Source: [Clostridium] hylemonae DSM 15053
GTDB lineage: Bacteria; Bacillota; Clostridia; Lachnospirales; Lachnospiraceae
Assembly (NCBI RefSeq): GCF_008281175.1
Contig: NZ_CP036524.1
Location: forward strand, 3,410,001 to 3,474,000
Length of the DNA: 64,000 bases
Direction of reading: 5' to 3'
The position numbers and the translations under genes were made by a program. Below, piece by piece: positions 1-8,820 of this stretch (position 1 is the first letter of the stretch; every line of letters starts with the position of its first letter). The notes under the pieces were generated by a model, which was given only the letters and a program-made list of their open reading frames with translations, searched no databases and was not told where the DNA came from.

Positions 1-51
1 CAGCTCCTTTACTGCTTCTCTCTATACTTTCTCTACAAAATGCCTTGGTCC

Positions 52-618
52 TTACGCCAGCCCGAGAACGTCCGCTATCGCCCCCATCTCCTCCAGAGCA
101 ACATCGATCAGATCATCCAGGCTCAGACCGGTGAACTCTATCATCTCCATATAATCCCTGTTGGCCCCCGCCGCGAACCGCAGTTCATTAAAGCGCTTCA
201 TCACCGACTTATGCTTGACGCTGGCGATCCTTTTATCAGGATATATCTGCGCGACCGCTTTTACAAAACCACTCATCGGGTCTGCCGCCAGCACTGCGTA
301 CTGAAGCTTCGTCTTGGCCTTCATGCCGCACTTCGGATTGTGCGCCTTGATGGCGTCAAAGAGCACCGGATCGTCGATCCCCTCTTTTTTCAGTATCTCC
401 ACGGAAGTCGGCCCGTGCACGCTTATATCGTTCTGCCAGTCGCACTGCTCCTCATCGAGATCATGGAGAAGTCCGACGATCCCCCAGTATTCCACCTCAT
501 CCGGAGCCAGACGCCTGGCAAGACCTTTCATGATCGCCTCCACCGCGTAAGAATGCGTGATATAGTTTTCACCTTTCATATATTTCATCAAGATATCATG
601 AGCCTGTTCTCTGTTCAT
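52..618 (-). CDS. HD-domain (HDIG-type) hydrolase
   Basis: This 188-residue protein carries an HD metal-dependent phosphohydrolase core. A histidine in ITHSYAVE (about residue 30) is followed by the HD pair in GLLHDLDEEQ (about residue 60) and by further histidines at DISVHGP and KAHNPKCG. The family includes nucleotidases and cyclic-nucleotide phosphodiesterases; the substrate here cannot be read from sequence. The start is the ATG at 618 because GGAGGACGGGCATA precedes it, rather than an upstream in-frame ATG at 645. It is transcribed away from the TauE/SafE gene from its own promoter. Confidence 0.85.
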   Translation of the reverse strand: MNREQAHDILMKYMKGENYITHSYAVEAIMKGLARRLAPDEVEYWGIVGLLHDLDEEQCDWQNDISVHGPTSVEILKKEGIDDPVLFDAIKAHNPKCGMKAKTKLQYAVLAADPMSGFVKAVAQIYPDKRIASVKHKSVMKRFNELRFAAGANRDYMEMIEFTGLSLDDLIDVALEEMGAIADVLGLA

Positions 619-654
619 TATGCCCGTCCTCCTTCTATATCTCATATGCCATAT

Positions 655-683
655 ATTCTACCACACCGGGAAATAATTGTGAA
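655..683 (-). promoter_or_regulatory. Predicted promoter of the HD-domain gene
   Basis: On the minus strand TTCACA (683-678) and TAGAAT (660-655) are separated by 17 bp. The inferred start of transcription is about 30 nt before the ATG at 618. Confidence 0.55.
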
Positions 684-726
684 TACATACATCTGCCGTG
701 ATTTTCCGGTTCCGCCGGTATTTACA

Positions 727-755
727 TTGATTCTGCCGCCTGTTTCCTGTATAAT
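727..755 (+). promoter_or_regulatory. Predicted promoter of the TauE/SafE gene
   Basis: TTGATT (727-732), a 17-bp spacer and a perfect TATAAT (750-755) lie about 100 bp before the ATG at 856. The 237-bp divergent intergenic region therefore holds two outward promoters. Confidence 0.65.
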
Positions 756-855
756 CTACATGGAATTTGATCCCGTTACAGGCGGACCGGTAAGAACGTC
801 CGCAGACAGCGGCGCAGCCCGCTGTCCTGAGAATACGAAAGGAATATATGTAATC

Positions 856-1623
856 ATGGAATTGACGATACAGACGTTTATAATTGTATGCCCGCTTTTG
901 TTTCTGGCGGGCATGGTAGATGCCATCGGCGGGGGCGGAGGACTCATCTCGCTGCCCGCCTATCTCCTCGCCGGACTTCCTCCCCACGCGGCGGTCGCAA
1001 CGAATAAAATGTCGTCCCCTTTCGGGACCGCGCTGGCAACCTACCGCTTTGCCAGAAATCATCTCATCAATGTAAAGCTTGCCGTTCCTTCTATATTTGC
1101 CGCAGTCGCAGGCTCCTTCATCGGATCACATATCTCACTGCTTGTTCCGGAGAAGGTTATGGCGTACGTCCTTGTGATCATACTGCCGCTCTCTGCCTTT
1201 CTCGTGCTGAACAAAAAGCTCTTTAACGACAGCGGCGCAGAAGAAGTCACGCTGGATGGACGCACCTACATCACCGCCGTTGCCGCCGCATTTATCATTG
1301 GCGGCTATGACGGCTTTTACGGCCCGGGAACCGGTACTTTTCTGATCATCGCGTTTACCATATTTGCAAAGCTCAGCATTAAGACTGCCAACGCACAGGC
1401 AAAAGTGATCAACCTGACTACCAACGTTACCTCTCTTATCATTTTTCTTCTGAACGGGCAGGTCCTCATTCCGCTTGGCCTTGCCGCCGCGGCCTGCAAT
1501 ATGCTGGGCGGGTATATCGGCGCGGGACTCGTCATGAAAAATGGGGCGAAGGTCGCAAAGCCGAGTATACTACTCGTGCTCGCGCTGCTTGCGTTTAAAA
1601 TAATCGGAAACGGAAATATCTAA
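856..1623 (+). CDS. TauE/SafE-family membrane permease
   Basis: This 255-residue integral membrane protein has the family pattern: a first helix followed by a glycine-rich loop (AIGGGGGLISLPAYLLAG), then NKMSSPFGT, then a second, repeat-related half with GGYDGFYGPGTGTF. Members export sulfite, sulfoacetate or other small organic acids; the substrate is unknown. The reading frame is open far upstream, but conserved sequence begins at MELTIQTF, so the ATG at 856 was chosen. Its last 54 bases overlap the 3' end of the convergent gene at 1570-2604. No sulfonate-metabolism genes adjoin it. Confidence 0.85.
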   Translation: MELTIQTFIIVCPLLFLAGMVDAIGGGGGLISLPAYLLAGLPPHAAVATNKMSSPFGTALATYRFARNHLINVKLAVPSIFAAVAGSFIGSHISLLVPEKVMAYVLVIILPLSAFLVLNKKLFNDSGAEEVTLDGRTYITAVAAAFIIGGYDGFYGPGTGTFLIIAFTIFAKLSIKTANAQAKVINLTTNVTSLIIFLLNGQVLIPLGLAAAACNMLGGYIGAGLVMKNGAKVAKPSILLVLALLAFKIIGNGNI

Positions 1624-2604
1624 TGCTTTTCTCGTGCTCAGCTTCCGCCAGCTCAATACGCTGGCGGCAAGTCCCGATACCGCCAGGAACAGACCGGCAA
1701 ACCATGCTTTTTCCGGATAAAACTTCTCCTTTGAGAACATGAATTCCAGGTTATTTCTTTGCTCTTCTATGAGTGTTGACCAGAATTCTCTGTCAGAGAA
1801 ATGAGTAGGCACAATGTCCCTCGGAATCCCCGGCAGCTGCGTACATATGACCGCTCCCGCCGCGATCAGGACGAGGAGCAGTATGACATTTATACTTTCT
1901 TTATCTCTCCTTTTCCAATGCCTGTACAAAGACCGGCACAGAATGAGAACATAGACGAGAAAAGCGGCTCCACAAATAAAATGAGGAAAACTGTAGTCGA
2001 TACAGCGTAAACGGACGCCCAGCCTTTCTTCCAACTGGTCTTTTATCATTTTCTGGCTTTTATCCGGGCTGCCCGCGGCTGTTATCTCTGTAAACGTATG
2101 TGCGGACTCACTATTTCCGTAATATAAAAACAGATTTCTGCTGCCTTTTATTACATCTTGTATTTTATATTTTTGTTCATTGTAGACAATATGTAAATTT
2201 TTAACATCTGCCGAGCCGAATAAACTGCATGCCAAACCTTCGCTTATAATGCACGTGTTCGGATATGCCCTGTCGAATGTCCTGCTGTCCGGAAATATGA
2301 GATCCGCGCGTTCAGTCACGGCAACCGCAGTTGTAAATGTAGATTTATTTAACTCCTGTACGGCAACCTCCTCATTTTTCTTCTCATTCCAGGCAGCAAA
2401 CGCTGTCGGGGCGTCTGTCCTCTCGTTTTCACGCTGCAGCCTGCGGACCATCTCCGCCGTTATCTCATTCTCGCTGTTGAACCTGGTAAGCCAGACCTTG
2501 TCCTCAACCTGTCTCATCTTTTGATTGCCCGCCAGAAAAAGTATCTGCGAAAATAATGCCAGCCCAAAACATATTATCGTCTTTATGCTTTCTTTATTTT
2601 TCAT
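1570..2604 (-). CDS. MacB/FtsX-like four-helix membrane protein
   Basis: The protein has 344 residues. One N-terminal helix (about 8-27) is followed by an extracytoplasmic region (28-208), two close helices (about 209-226 and 238-258), a second outside loop and a last helix (about 303-322). This matches MacB/FtsX ABC-permease topology. The outside domain resembles the MacB periplasmic core, but no ATPase is encoded next to it. It is the last gene of the leftward operon, and its start overlaps the stop of the HlyD-like gene by 4 bp (ATGA). A role with the adaptor in extrusion, sensing or immunity is inference. Confidence 0.55.
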   Translation of the reverse strand: MKNKESIKTIICFGLALFSQILFLAGNQKMRQVEDKVWLTRFNSENEITAEMVRRLQRENERTDAPTAFAAWNEKKNEEVAVQELNKSTFTTAVAVTERADLIFPDSRTFDRAYPNTCIISEGLACSLFGSADVKNLHIVYNEQKYKIQDVIKGSRNLFLYYGNSESAHTFTEITAAGSPDKSQKMIKDQLEERLGVRLRCIDYSFPHFICGAAFLVYVLILCRSLYRHWKRRDKESINVILLLVLIAAGAVICTQLPGIPRDIVPTHFSDREFWSTLIEEQRNNLEFMFSKEKFYPEKAWFAGLFLAVSGLAASVLSWRKLSTRKALDISVSDYFKRKQREHE

Positions 2605-3977
2605 TGTTCTTCCTTTTTCACACGGCTTCCGTCCTCAACATACCGGGAAGACTCAACCACGATCTCTTCACTGCCGGACACGCCCTCTATCGCTGCGTAA
2701 TTCTCATTCTTATCTATAACCTTTACATTTCTTTTTGCCGCCGTCCATTCTTCCCCTAACAACGTTTCTTTTTTCTTCAGGACAAACACATAATATTTTT
2801 CTTCCGAATCGAGATGAAGCGCCTCCCTCTCCACCACAAGCGGATAATGCTCAGCCTCCGTCGTAAGCGTTACCGGCACCTGGCTGCCGATCAGAAAATC
2901 AGAATAAGGAATATCGATTTTTATTTCAATAGCCTGTGTCGCCTGATCTGCCAGCCTGACAGATGTGATCGGAAACGACCGCTGTTCGATCTCCACCATC
3001 GTTCCCTCACGCAAAAGTTCTTTACCTTCCTCTGTAAATGACGCGACCACTTCCAGACCCTCGTTCTTATCTGCCAGTATCATATCTGCGCCGTTCATGG
3101 TTCTTGTGCCTGCGCTGATCAAAATCTCCTTGACAACGCCGTCCTTTGGAGCGGTAATTTTGTCGTCTGTTATTATCTCTTTCAATTGGGACAACTCTTT
3201 TTGCTTTTGGGCGGCCGCGATATCATTCTGCTGCGCAGTTGTATTTTCCGGCTCGCCAATGCCCGCTTTTTCCAGTTCCTGTCTTGCGGCGCGGACTATA
3301 TTATCCTGATCCTCCACCACCTGGCCATATGACCGCTCTTTCTCCCCGATCTCAGTCTCATATGTATCCAGCTGTTCCTCCAGTTGTTCAATGAGCGCTT
3401 TTAACTCTTCACTCTTCTGGCTGTTTCCCTCCTGGACCGCTTTGTCATATTCCTGTTTCTTTTCCGCCAGCTTATCCTTTCCCGTCTTTTGTTTTTCATA
3501 GGCGCTGTCTATATCCTGCTGCGCGCGTTTCAGATTATCTGTCCTGTTTGAGACGGCGGCCTCATAATTTTCTGCCAGATGTCCATAGTTCACTGTCTCG
3601 TTTTTTTCAGTTCTGTTATTCTGATTTGTCACCTCTTCCGACTGTAACTGCAGAGTCTTTATCTCGTCCTCTTTCTGAGCGACCATTTTTCTGGCATCCT
3701 CAATATCTATGTGATATAATACATCCCCGGCCTTCACTTGCTCTCCCGGCATGACATCTACCTGTGATACAAGAAGCCCCTCCGCCGTCACGACCAGCAT
3801 CTCGTTCTTGCCTCTGACCTCCCCGTTTCCTTCAATCGATTTATCGATTTCTTTTCCCCTGGCAAAGTCTGTCCTGACCTTAATGATACACAAATTATCG
3901 ATCACTCTTGAAATGATCGTCAGCAAAAGCATACTTGCGAAAAAATATACCACACATTTTCTGAATTTTCTTTTCAT
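2601..3977 (-). CDS. HlyD/RND-type membrane fusion (adaptor) protein
   Basis: The protein has 458 residues. It has a signal-anchor helix (about 10-30), a first lipoyl half-motif (LLVSQVDVMPGEQVKAGDVLYHID, cited here only as its core GEQVKAGDVL, about residue 77), a long coiled coil (about 92-260) rich in E, K and Q, and a second lipoyl half (ITAPKDGVVKEILISAG). A beta-barrel C-terminal part follows. Such adaptors couple inner-membrane ABC or RND exporters to the outside. GAGGACGTT precedes the ATG. It lies 11 bp after the MalG-type permease gene, so an exporter part is co-transcribed with importer permeases. Confidence 0.8.
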   Translation of the reverse strand: MKRKFRKCVVYFFASMLLLTIISRVIDNLCIIKVRTDFARGKEIDKSIEGNGEVRGKNEMLVVTAEGLLVSQVDVMPGEQVKAGDVLYHIDIEDARKMVAQKEDEIKTLQLQSEEVTNQNNRTEKNETVNYGHLAENYEAAVSNRTDNLKRAQQDIDSAYEKQKTGKDKLAEKKQEYDKAVQEGNSQKSEELKALIEQLEEQLDTYETEIGEKERSYGQVVEDQDNIVRAARQELEKAGIGEPENTTAQQNDIAAAQKQKELSQLKEIITDDKITAPKDGVVKEILISAGTRTMNGADMILADKNEGLEVVASFTEEGKELLREGTMVEIEQRSFPITSVRLADQATQAIEIKIDIPYSDFLIGSQVPVTLTTEAEHYPLVVEREALHLDSEEKYYVFVLKKKETLLGEEWTAAKRNVKVIDKNENYAAIEGVSGSEEIVVESSRYVEDGSRVKKEEQ

Positions 3978-3988
3978 AACGTCCTCTT

Positions 3989-4822
3989 TTATTTCTTACT
4001 TGTTACATCCTCTTCTATGCAGCTAAGTCCATACAAATATACCAATACGAGCGGAAGCAGGCTGAGCACCGCAGCCACAAAATTCCCTCCCACCTTGTCC
4101 ATTTTTGCGTTTGGCAGGTACAGCGACAGCGGCCATAATGTCTTCGTCTTGAAAAAAAGCAGCGGCTGCTCTATGATATTAAAACATTCCGCGGCGCTTA
4201 AAACAGCCGCGGCCAGCAGTCCCGTCCTGCATAACGGAAGACCGATATATATAAATATCTTCCATTCACTTGCCCCTTCTGTCCGGGCTGCGTCAATAAT
4301 ATGATCCGGTATTTTCTTAAAGAAATAATACAGGATAAAAATAAACTGCGGTGAAAAAACCATCGGTAAGATCACCGCCCATATTGTATCCGTCAGCCCC
4401 AGCCTGTCCATCACAAGATATTGGGGCAGCATAAGCACTTGAAAAGGCAGGATCAACAGTATGATATATAACCTGAGCACGGACTTCTTTCCCGGAAAAT
4501 CATAAACCGCCAGTCCCCACGCCGCTGAAATATTAACGATGCACTGCAGCGCCAGCGTGATCAGCGCGATTTTTATTGTATTCCAGAATGCCGTAAAAAA
4601 CTCAGGCGAGTCAAACAGAACCTTAATATAAGACCAGATATTGGGATTTTCCGGAAGCATGGACCAGGACGTATATCTTCCCTTTACCGCCCCGAATATA
4701 ACTCCTATTTTTTCAATGAGCTCCCCTTCCCCCATGAAAGAACCAGTCACGAGAAACACTATCGGATAGCACATTGCGATTATCAAGAGCAGCATAATAA
4801 AGTGGGGCAGCTTCTTTCTCAT
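3989..4822 (-). CDS. Carbohydrate-type ABC permease (MalG family)
   Basis: This 277-residue permease has six predicted helices. The EAA-type cytoplasmic loop reads DAARTEGASEWKIFIYIGLPL (core EGASEWKIF), with the conserved glycine needed to couple to an ATPase. The start is the ATG at 4822, which overlaps the TGA of the preceding permease gene (ATGA) and follows AGGACTGGAATT; an upstream ATG at 4846 lies inside the other gene. It should pair with the permease at 4819-5676 and the binding protein at 5694-7925. Confidence 0.88.
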   Translation of the reverse strand: MRKKLPHFIMLLLIIAMCYPIVFLVTGSFMGEGELIEKIGVIFGAVKGRYTSWSMLPENPNIWSYIKVLFDSPEFFTAFWNTIKIALITLALQCIVNISAAWGLAVYDFPGKKSVLRLYIILLILPFQVLMLPQYLVMDRLGLTDTIWAVILPMVFSPQFIFILYYFFKKIPDHIIDAARTEGASEWKIFIYIGLPLCRTGLLAAAVLSAAECFNIIEQPLLFFKTKTLWPLSLYLPNAKMDKVGGNFVAAVLSLLPLVLVYLYGLSCIEEDVTSKK

Positions 4823-5676
4823 AATTCCAGTCCTTTCCTGACACACACCCTGAGCAGTAAAAAAAGCGCCAGCACTGTGATCACCAGCTGTATGACCGCG
4901 CCTGCAGACAGGTTTGCCACCTGCAGATCCCGGAACCAGTTGTTAAAAAGATGCTGCAGCATATATATGCTCTCCGCCGGATATTCCCCGGCGATCAGAT
5001 ACGCCTCCCGGTAAATCTTAAAAGAATTGACCAGGGCCAGCATAGTAATACACAGAAAGTAGTAAACCAGATTAGGGCAGACGATATACAGAAACCTCTG
5101 CCTCCCGTTTGCCCCGTCTATTCTGGCGGCCTCTGTCATCGCAGATGGTATCGCAGATATCCCCGCTATCCACAGTACAATGGCAAAACCGATATTTCTC
5201 CACAGAAATGTGAGGACAAGCACCCCCATCGCATATTTGTCGTTCATCCAGTCCACCCCGCCGCCCGGAGGAAACTGCAGTATTTTGTTCAGAAAGCCAT
5301 ACTCGTGAAATATGGCGTTCCACAGTATAACGACCGTAGAAACAGGTATTACCATGGGTAAAAGAACTCCCGTCTGGACCCATTTGCTGTTCTTGATCCG
5401 CGAGGCAATAAAGTACGCGATAAGTAATGAAAGAACGATCAGCAGCGGAATGCTGACGCATGTGAAATAAACAGTGTTTTTTACCGCTAATCTAAACGCG
5501 CTGTTAGACAGGACCTTCTCATAATTGACAAAAGACGGATTCCCGTTTCCTCCGGTCACATTAAAGCTTCTCAGTAAAATACCCATATATGGAAGCAAAA
5601 CAAAGATGCAGACTCCCAGAAAGCTGGGGATGATAAATAAGATCCCCAGCCGCTTTCTCTTTTTGAGATATCTCAT
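4819..5676 (-). CDS. Carbohydrate-type ABC permease (MalF family)
   Basis: This 285-residue membrane protein has six predicted helices and an EAA loop (MTEAARIDGANGRQRFLYI, with AARIDGA at its core), typical of MalF/UgpA-type permeases. GAGGGTTTATT precedes the ATG at 5676. It starts 17 bp after the binding-protein gene and overlaps the MalG-type gene by 4 bp, so the three form one transport unit. The ATPase may be the MsmK-type protein at 9341-10453; this is inferred from the habit of such importers to share one ATPase. Confidence 0.88.
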   Translation of the reverse strand: MRYLKKRKRLGILFIIPSFLGVCIFVLLPYMGILLRSFNVTGGNGNPSFVNYEKVLSNSAFRLAVKNTVYFTCVSIPLLIVLSLLIAYFIASRIKNSKWVQTGVLLPMVIPVSTVVILWNAIFHEYGFLNKILQFPPGGGVDWMNDKYAMGVLVLTFLWRNIGFAIVLWIAGISAIPSAMTEAARIDGANGRQRFLYIVCPNLVYYFLCITMLALVNSFKIYREAYLIAGEYPAESIYMLQHLFNNWFRDLQVANLSAGAVIQLVITVLALFLLLRVCVRKGLEL

Positions 5677-5693
5677 AATAAACCCTCTATAGT

Positions 5694-7925
5694 CTATTCT
5701 TTATTATATAACGCGACCTTTTCCGCCGCATCGCCGACAGCTTCTGCCAGCGTCTTCTTTTCAAGGCAGTAATTACTTGCCTCTCCCATGATCGTGTCTC
5801 TTAACCTGGCGTCCCCATATTCAAAGTGTACCGCTTTATTTAATTCTTTTTCAAGTTCATCATAATCTTTATCATTCAGGCCGATACCGTTTATAGCGAT
5901 CATCTTCGGATCGTCTCCAAAACCAAACTCCGATATCTTGTATGGCTCCTGCTTCTCATTATTGACAAGGGCTTTTTTTAAAGCCTTCTTTTGAACGGGA
6001 AGTGCCAACAGGCTCTGGCTGAACGTCTCCTGTCCGTCATTTAGTGCGAATTCAAGAAATTCTTTCGCCTCCTCATCCTTTGCCGACTGTTTAGACACTC
6101 CCATTATCAATTTATCTTTATAGACGATGGAATCATTATTATGTACGTATCCCTGTTCATATCCTTCTTGCTTCACAAGATATTTGGATGCAAAAAAACT
6201 GTCCTGATTAAAATACGGCGCCATTATAAATGGCAGCTGATCATAATAGATCCATTGAACTTCCGTGTCCATCGCTGCTAACTCCGAGAATTCAAACAAC
6301 TTGCTGCCCCGCTCTTCTCCCAGGGAATTCCCTGAAAGCTTATACAGCCTGTTTAAGTTCGTATACAGTTCTGACAGCTTCTCTCTGTCCAAGCCCCCTT
6401 CTTCGGAAAAGCACCGGGAGATATTCTGAATATATACAATATTTGCACTCTCAGATAAATTGAGGTCACATATTGCGAAGTCTGTATTTTCTTTCTCCGC
6501 CTCATCAAGAAATGCATTCGTATCTTCAAAAGCATCTACCATATTTTTACTGCCTACGATACCGTATATCTGGAACCCCAGCGGCAGTGCATACTGTACA
6601 TTTCCGTCACTGTAAGGAGCCAGCATATTTTCAAAGATATTCTTTCTTATCTTGTCCATATCCAGAATATCTGTTATATCCTTCAGCAAGCCTTCCTCAT
6701 AATATGTGCCGGCCGTCAGGCCGTCCATTATGAGAATATCCGGTCCGTTTCCTGCCAATAACTCTGTGTTTAAAAGCTTGACAGCATCTGCCTGCGTCTT
6801 TCCATCCTCGGATGTGTAGCCATACACGATCTCAACGGGACTGTCCGGATGTTTGACATTAAAGGCATCTGCCAGAACTTCAAGCTCATAGTTCTCCGTC
6901 AGACTGTATATTTTAAGCGCCTGTTTCTTGATCTCAAACCCTTTCTTATCATACACATACTTATTTAACTTCACCTGGCCTGTACTCAATGTATAAGATA
7001 TATAAAGCTCTCCGGCCTTTACAGAAAGTATCTGATAACGGATCCCGTTCTTCAGATCAAAATACTTTAAATCTAATTCTTCCTTCTGTTTTCCGGAACC
7101 TATGTCATAGGAGTATAATTTTCCCCCGCTCAGTTTATATATGACATCCGCATCGGGATCTGCATACGCCTCGTACTCACCTTCGTCATACTGTAAATAC
7201 TTGATCACTCCTTCATCTCCATCCGCGGCAGCGCCGGAGTCTGCATCCATACAATAGACTTTTCCGCTGTCCAGTACGGTATAGACAATATTCTTTACAG
7301 CTACCATATCGACTACTTCAGCATCCAGATCCCTGACTTCCTTATTCTCGTAATTCAATTCGCCTTTGTCGGTAAAGGAATATATGATCTGTGCGTTATC
7401 AATTCCTATCATTTCCCCATCACGCTTCACTGCCACACTGAAAAGATTATCTTCCGCATATTTATCGCCGCTTGACAGATCCAGCTGTAATTCTTTACCG
7501 GTTCCGTCTTTTCCTATCATAAAATATTTTGGGGCCAGAGCCTGTGCTTCCTCCTCACTTCCGGCAGACAACGCATGATAAAGAACCGAAACATAACTCT
7601 CATTTTCATCTATAAATTTTGCGTCAAACACAGCGCTGTCAGAAAGTCCTTCAAAGCTTTCATTGACCTGCTTCCACTCATTCGCCTTCCCGTCCAGTTC
7701 AAAAATCCTGCCTGTTTCCGACTCGGTGTCCGTCAGAATAGAAAGACTTCCCTCTTTTGTTTCCATCATGTCGTAAATGATTCCCACACCCTCAGGCAGA
7801 GTAAGCTGTTCTTCCTTGTAGTGCACCATCTTTTTTTCTTCCTTATTTTTGGAGCACCCTGCCGTTCCCCCTGCTAAAAGAGACAAAATAATGAAAGCAG
7901 TAAAAACCTTATATTTCCTTTTCAT
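5694..7925 (-). CDS. Large lipoprotein: propeller-like domain fused to an ABC binding protein
   Basis: This 743-residue lipoprotein has a lipobox at LAGGTAGC. Residues of about 40-330 hold repeated short strands with IYDMMETKEGSL-, SYDIGSG- and VYCMDADSG-type turns, which suggest a beta-propeller. From about 335 on (LKIYSLTENYELEVLADAFN, then GPDILIMDG) it is a family 1 extracellular binding protein. Ordinary sugar-binding proteins have about 430 residues, so the N-terminal half is extra. The ATG at 7925 was chosen for AGGAAGGGTCTG before it. It is the first gene of the leftward hybrid operon. The ligand is unknown; the propeller might bind glycan or a peptide. Confidence 0.8.
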   Translation of the reverse strand: MKRKYKVFTAFIILSLLAGGTAGCSKNKEEKKMVHYKEEQLTLPEGVGIIYDMMETKEGSLSILTDTESETGRIFELDGKANEWKQVNESFEGLSDSAVFDAKFIDENESYVSVLYHALSAGSEEEAQALAPKYFMIGKDGTGKELQLDLSSGDKYAEDNLFSVAVKRDGEMIGIDNAQIIYSFTDKGELNYENKEVRDLDAEVVDMVAVKNIVYTVLDSGKVYCMDADSGAAADGDEGVIKYLQYDEGEYEAYADPDADVIYKLSGGKLYSYDIGSGKQKEELDLKYFDLKNGIRYQILSVKAGELYISYTLSTGQVKLNKYVYDKKGFEIKKQALKIYSLTENYELEVLADAFNVKHPDSPVEIVYGYTSEDGKTQADAVKLLNTELLAGNGPDILIMDGLTAGTYYEEGLLKDITDILDMDKIRKNIFENMLAPYSDGNVQYALPLGFQIYGIVGSKNMVDAFEDTNAFLDEAEKENTDFAICDLNLSESANIVYIQNISRCFSEEGGLDREKLSELYTNLNRLYKLSGNSLGEERGSKLFEFSELAAMDTEVQWIYYDQLPFIMAPYFNQDSFFASKYLVKQEGYEQGYVHNNDSIVYKDKLIMGVSKQSAKDEEAKEFLEFALNDGQETFSQSLLALPVQKKALKKALVNNEKQEPYKISEFGFGDDPKMIAINGIGLNDKDYDELEKELNKAVHFEYGDARLRDTIMGEASNYCLEKKTLAEAVGDAAEKVALYNKE

Positions 7926-7969
7926 CAGACCCTTCCTCCCCTCCATAAAAATGCCTGTTATATAATTTC

Positions 7970-7998
7970 ATGTTAATGTTACCCCCTGTAAATGTCAA
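7970..7998 (-). promoter_or_regulatory. Predicted promoter of the hybrid ABC/HlyD operon
   Basis: On the minus strand TTGACA (7998-7993), a 17-bp spacer and TAACAT (7975-7970) stand about 45 bp before the ATG at 7925. A terminator just upstream (8056-8084) separates this operon from the small secreted-protein gene. Confidence 0.6.
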
Positions 7999-8055
7999 GA
8001 ATTTCCTTATTGCATATTGTCAACCACTGGTTGCTGCGTTTAAGAAGGCGTTATA

Positions 8056-8084
8056 AAAACCGACAGCATTTCACTGTCGGTTTT
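8056..8084. terminator. Bidirectional intrinsic terminator
   Basis: AAAACCGACAG (8056-8066) and CTGTCGGTTTT (8074-8084) form a perfect 11-bp stem with a 7-nt loop and T-runs on both strands. It lies 59 bp downstream of the small secreted-protein gene and upstream of the operon promoter at 7970-7998. Confidence 0.85.
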
Positions 8085-8143
8085 AGTAATGCTGAATACA
8101 TCAGCTAAATGGAATTTTTCAGTTACTTAAAACATAGAAAGAT

Positions 8144-8512
8144 TTACCTGAATCCGGTTACATTAATATTTACTATTCCACCTTTCTCCCCCGGTAAAGC
8201 CCACAGTCCCGAAGTATGCGCCCCGTAATTTTTATTACTGTTATACCTGTAGGCAGACTTGGAGTGGTTATTATATACGCAGAACCAGAATGAACTGTTT
8301 TTTACAACTTTAGTAACCTTCCCATTTGAGACGGTACCATTCGTATTAAGCTGAAACGTCATAGTAGCATCTACAGCTGAGGAATTGGTGCCTACGCCGG
8401 TCCGCGTCTGTGTTTTTGTAGCCGCAAAACTTGGAACCGAGAAAACACTTACCAATAAAGCAATTGCAAGAACTGTACTTAATTTTTTGAATACCTTTTT
8501 CTTTCTTTGCAT
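8144..8512 (-). CDS. Small secreted protein, function unknown
   Basis: The protein has 122 residues with a clear Sec signal peptide: basic start MQRKKKVFKK, hydrophobic ALLVSVF core, and a likely cut after SFAA. The mature part of about 90 residues is rich in N, S, T, G and aromatic residues, has one cysteine, and ends in a segment with SGLWALPGEKGG. AAGGAGAAAAGTT precedes the ATG. It is a monocistronic unit between an XRE regulator (divergent) and the hybrid ABC/HlyD operon. Its size, secretion and neighbours would suit a bacteriocin-like or signalling peptide, with a faint likeness to the lactococcin 972 type, but I cannot assign a family. Confidence 0.75.
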   Translation of the reverse strand: MQRKKKVFKKLSTVLAIALLVSVFSVPSFAATKTQTRTGVGTNSSAVDATMTFQLNTNGTVSNGKVTKVVKNSSFWFCVYNNHSKSAYRYNSNKNYGAHTSGLWALPGEKGGIVNINVTGFR

Positions 8513-8548
8513 AACTTTTCTCCTTTTCTCTTAATAAATCCAGATATT

Positions 8549-8561
8549 CTGTATAATACAG
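8549..8561. promoter_or_regulatory. Palindrome in the secreted-protein promoter region
   Basis: CTGTATAATACAG is a perfect palindrome around one central base. It contains a -10-like TATTAT on the minus strand, about 40 bp before the secreted-protein ATG. It is a candidate operator, possibly for the divergent XRE protein; that link is inference. Confidence 0.35.
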
Positions 8562-8820
8562 GCTGATGTATTCTTGTAGGAAACTGCAGCTGCTGATATT
8601 ACCTACTTTATGGTCTCAGTGTAATGTCACCCGCTGCAGTTTTCAAGGAACCATCTGTTGCAAACCGTCAACTTTCAGTTTCCCCTATATCGGCCTGCTA
8701 TTTTACTAAACACAGCAAAGAATTTACAGACTCATTTACGCAGTCCGGGACCATATACTGGTACTTTCTGCGCATATATGCTATATTTTATTTTAAATCG
8801 TCGAGCAGAGAGGCTTTTTT

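Noticed and set aside
40-855. Long open frame extending the TauE/SafE gene upstream to position 40
   Set aside because: It is the opposite strand of the HD-domain gene and shows no family sequence; conserved sequence starts at the ATG at 856.
8144-8512. Definite lactococcin 972-family bacteriocin
   Set aside because: The likeness is limited to size, a signal peptide and a few W/G/H positions; it is kept only as a hypothesis.
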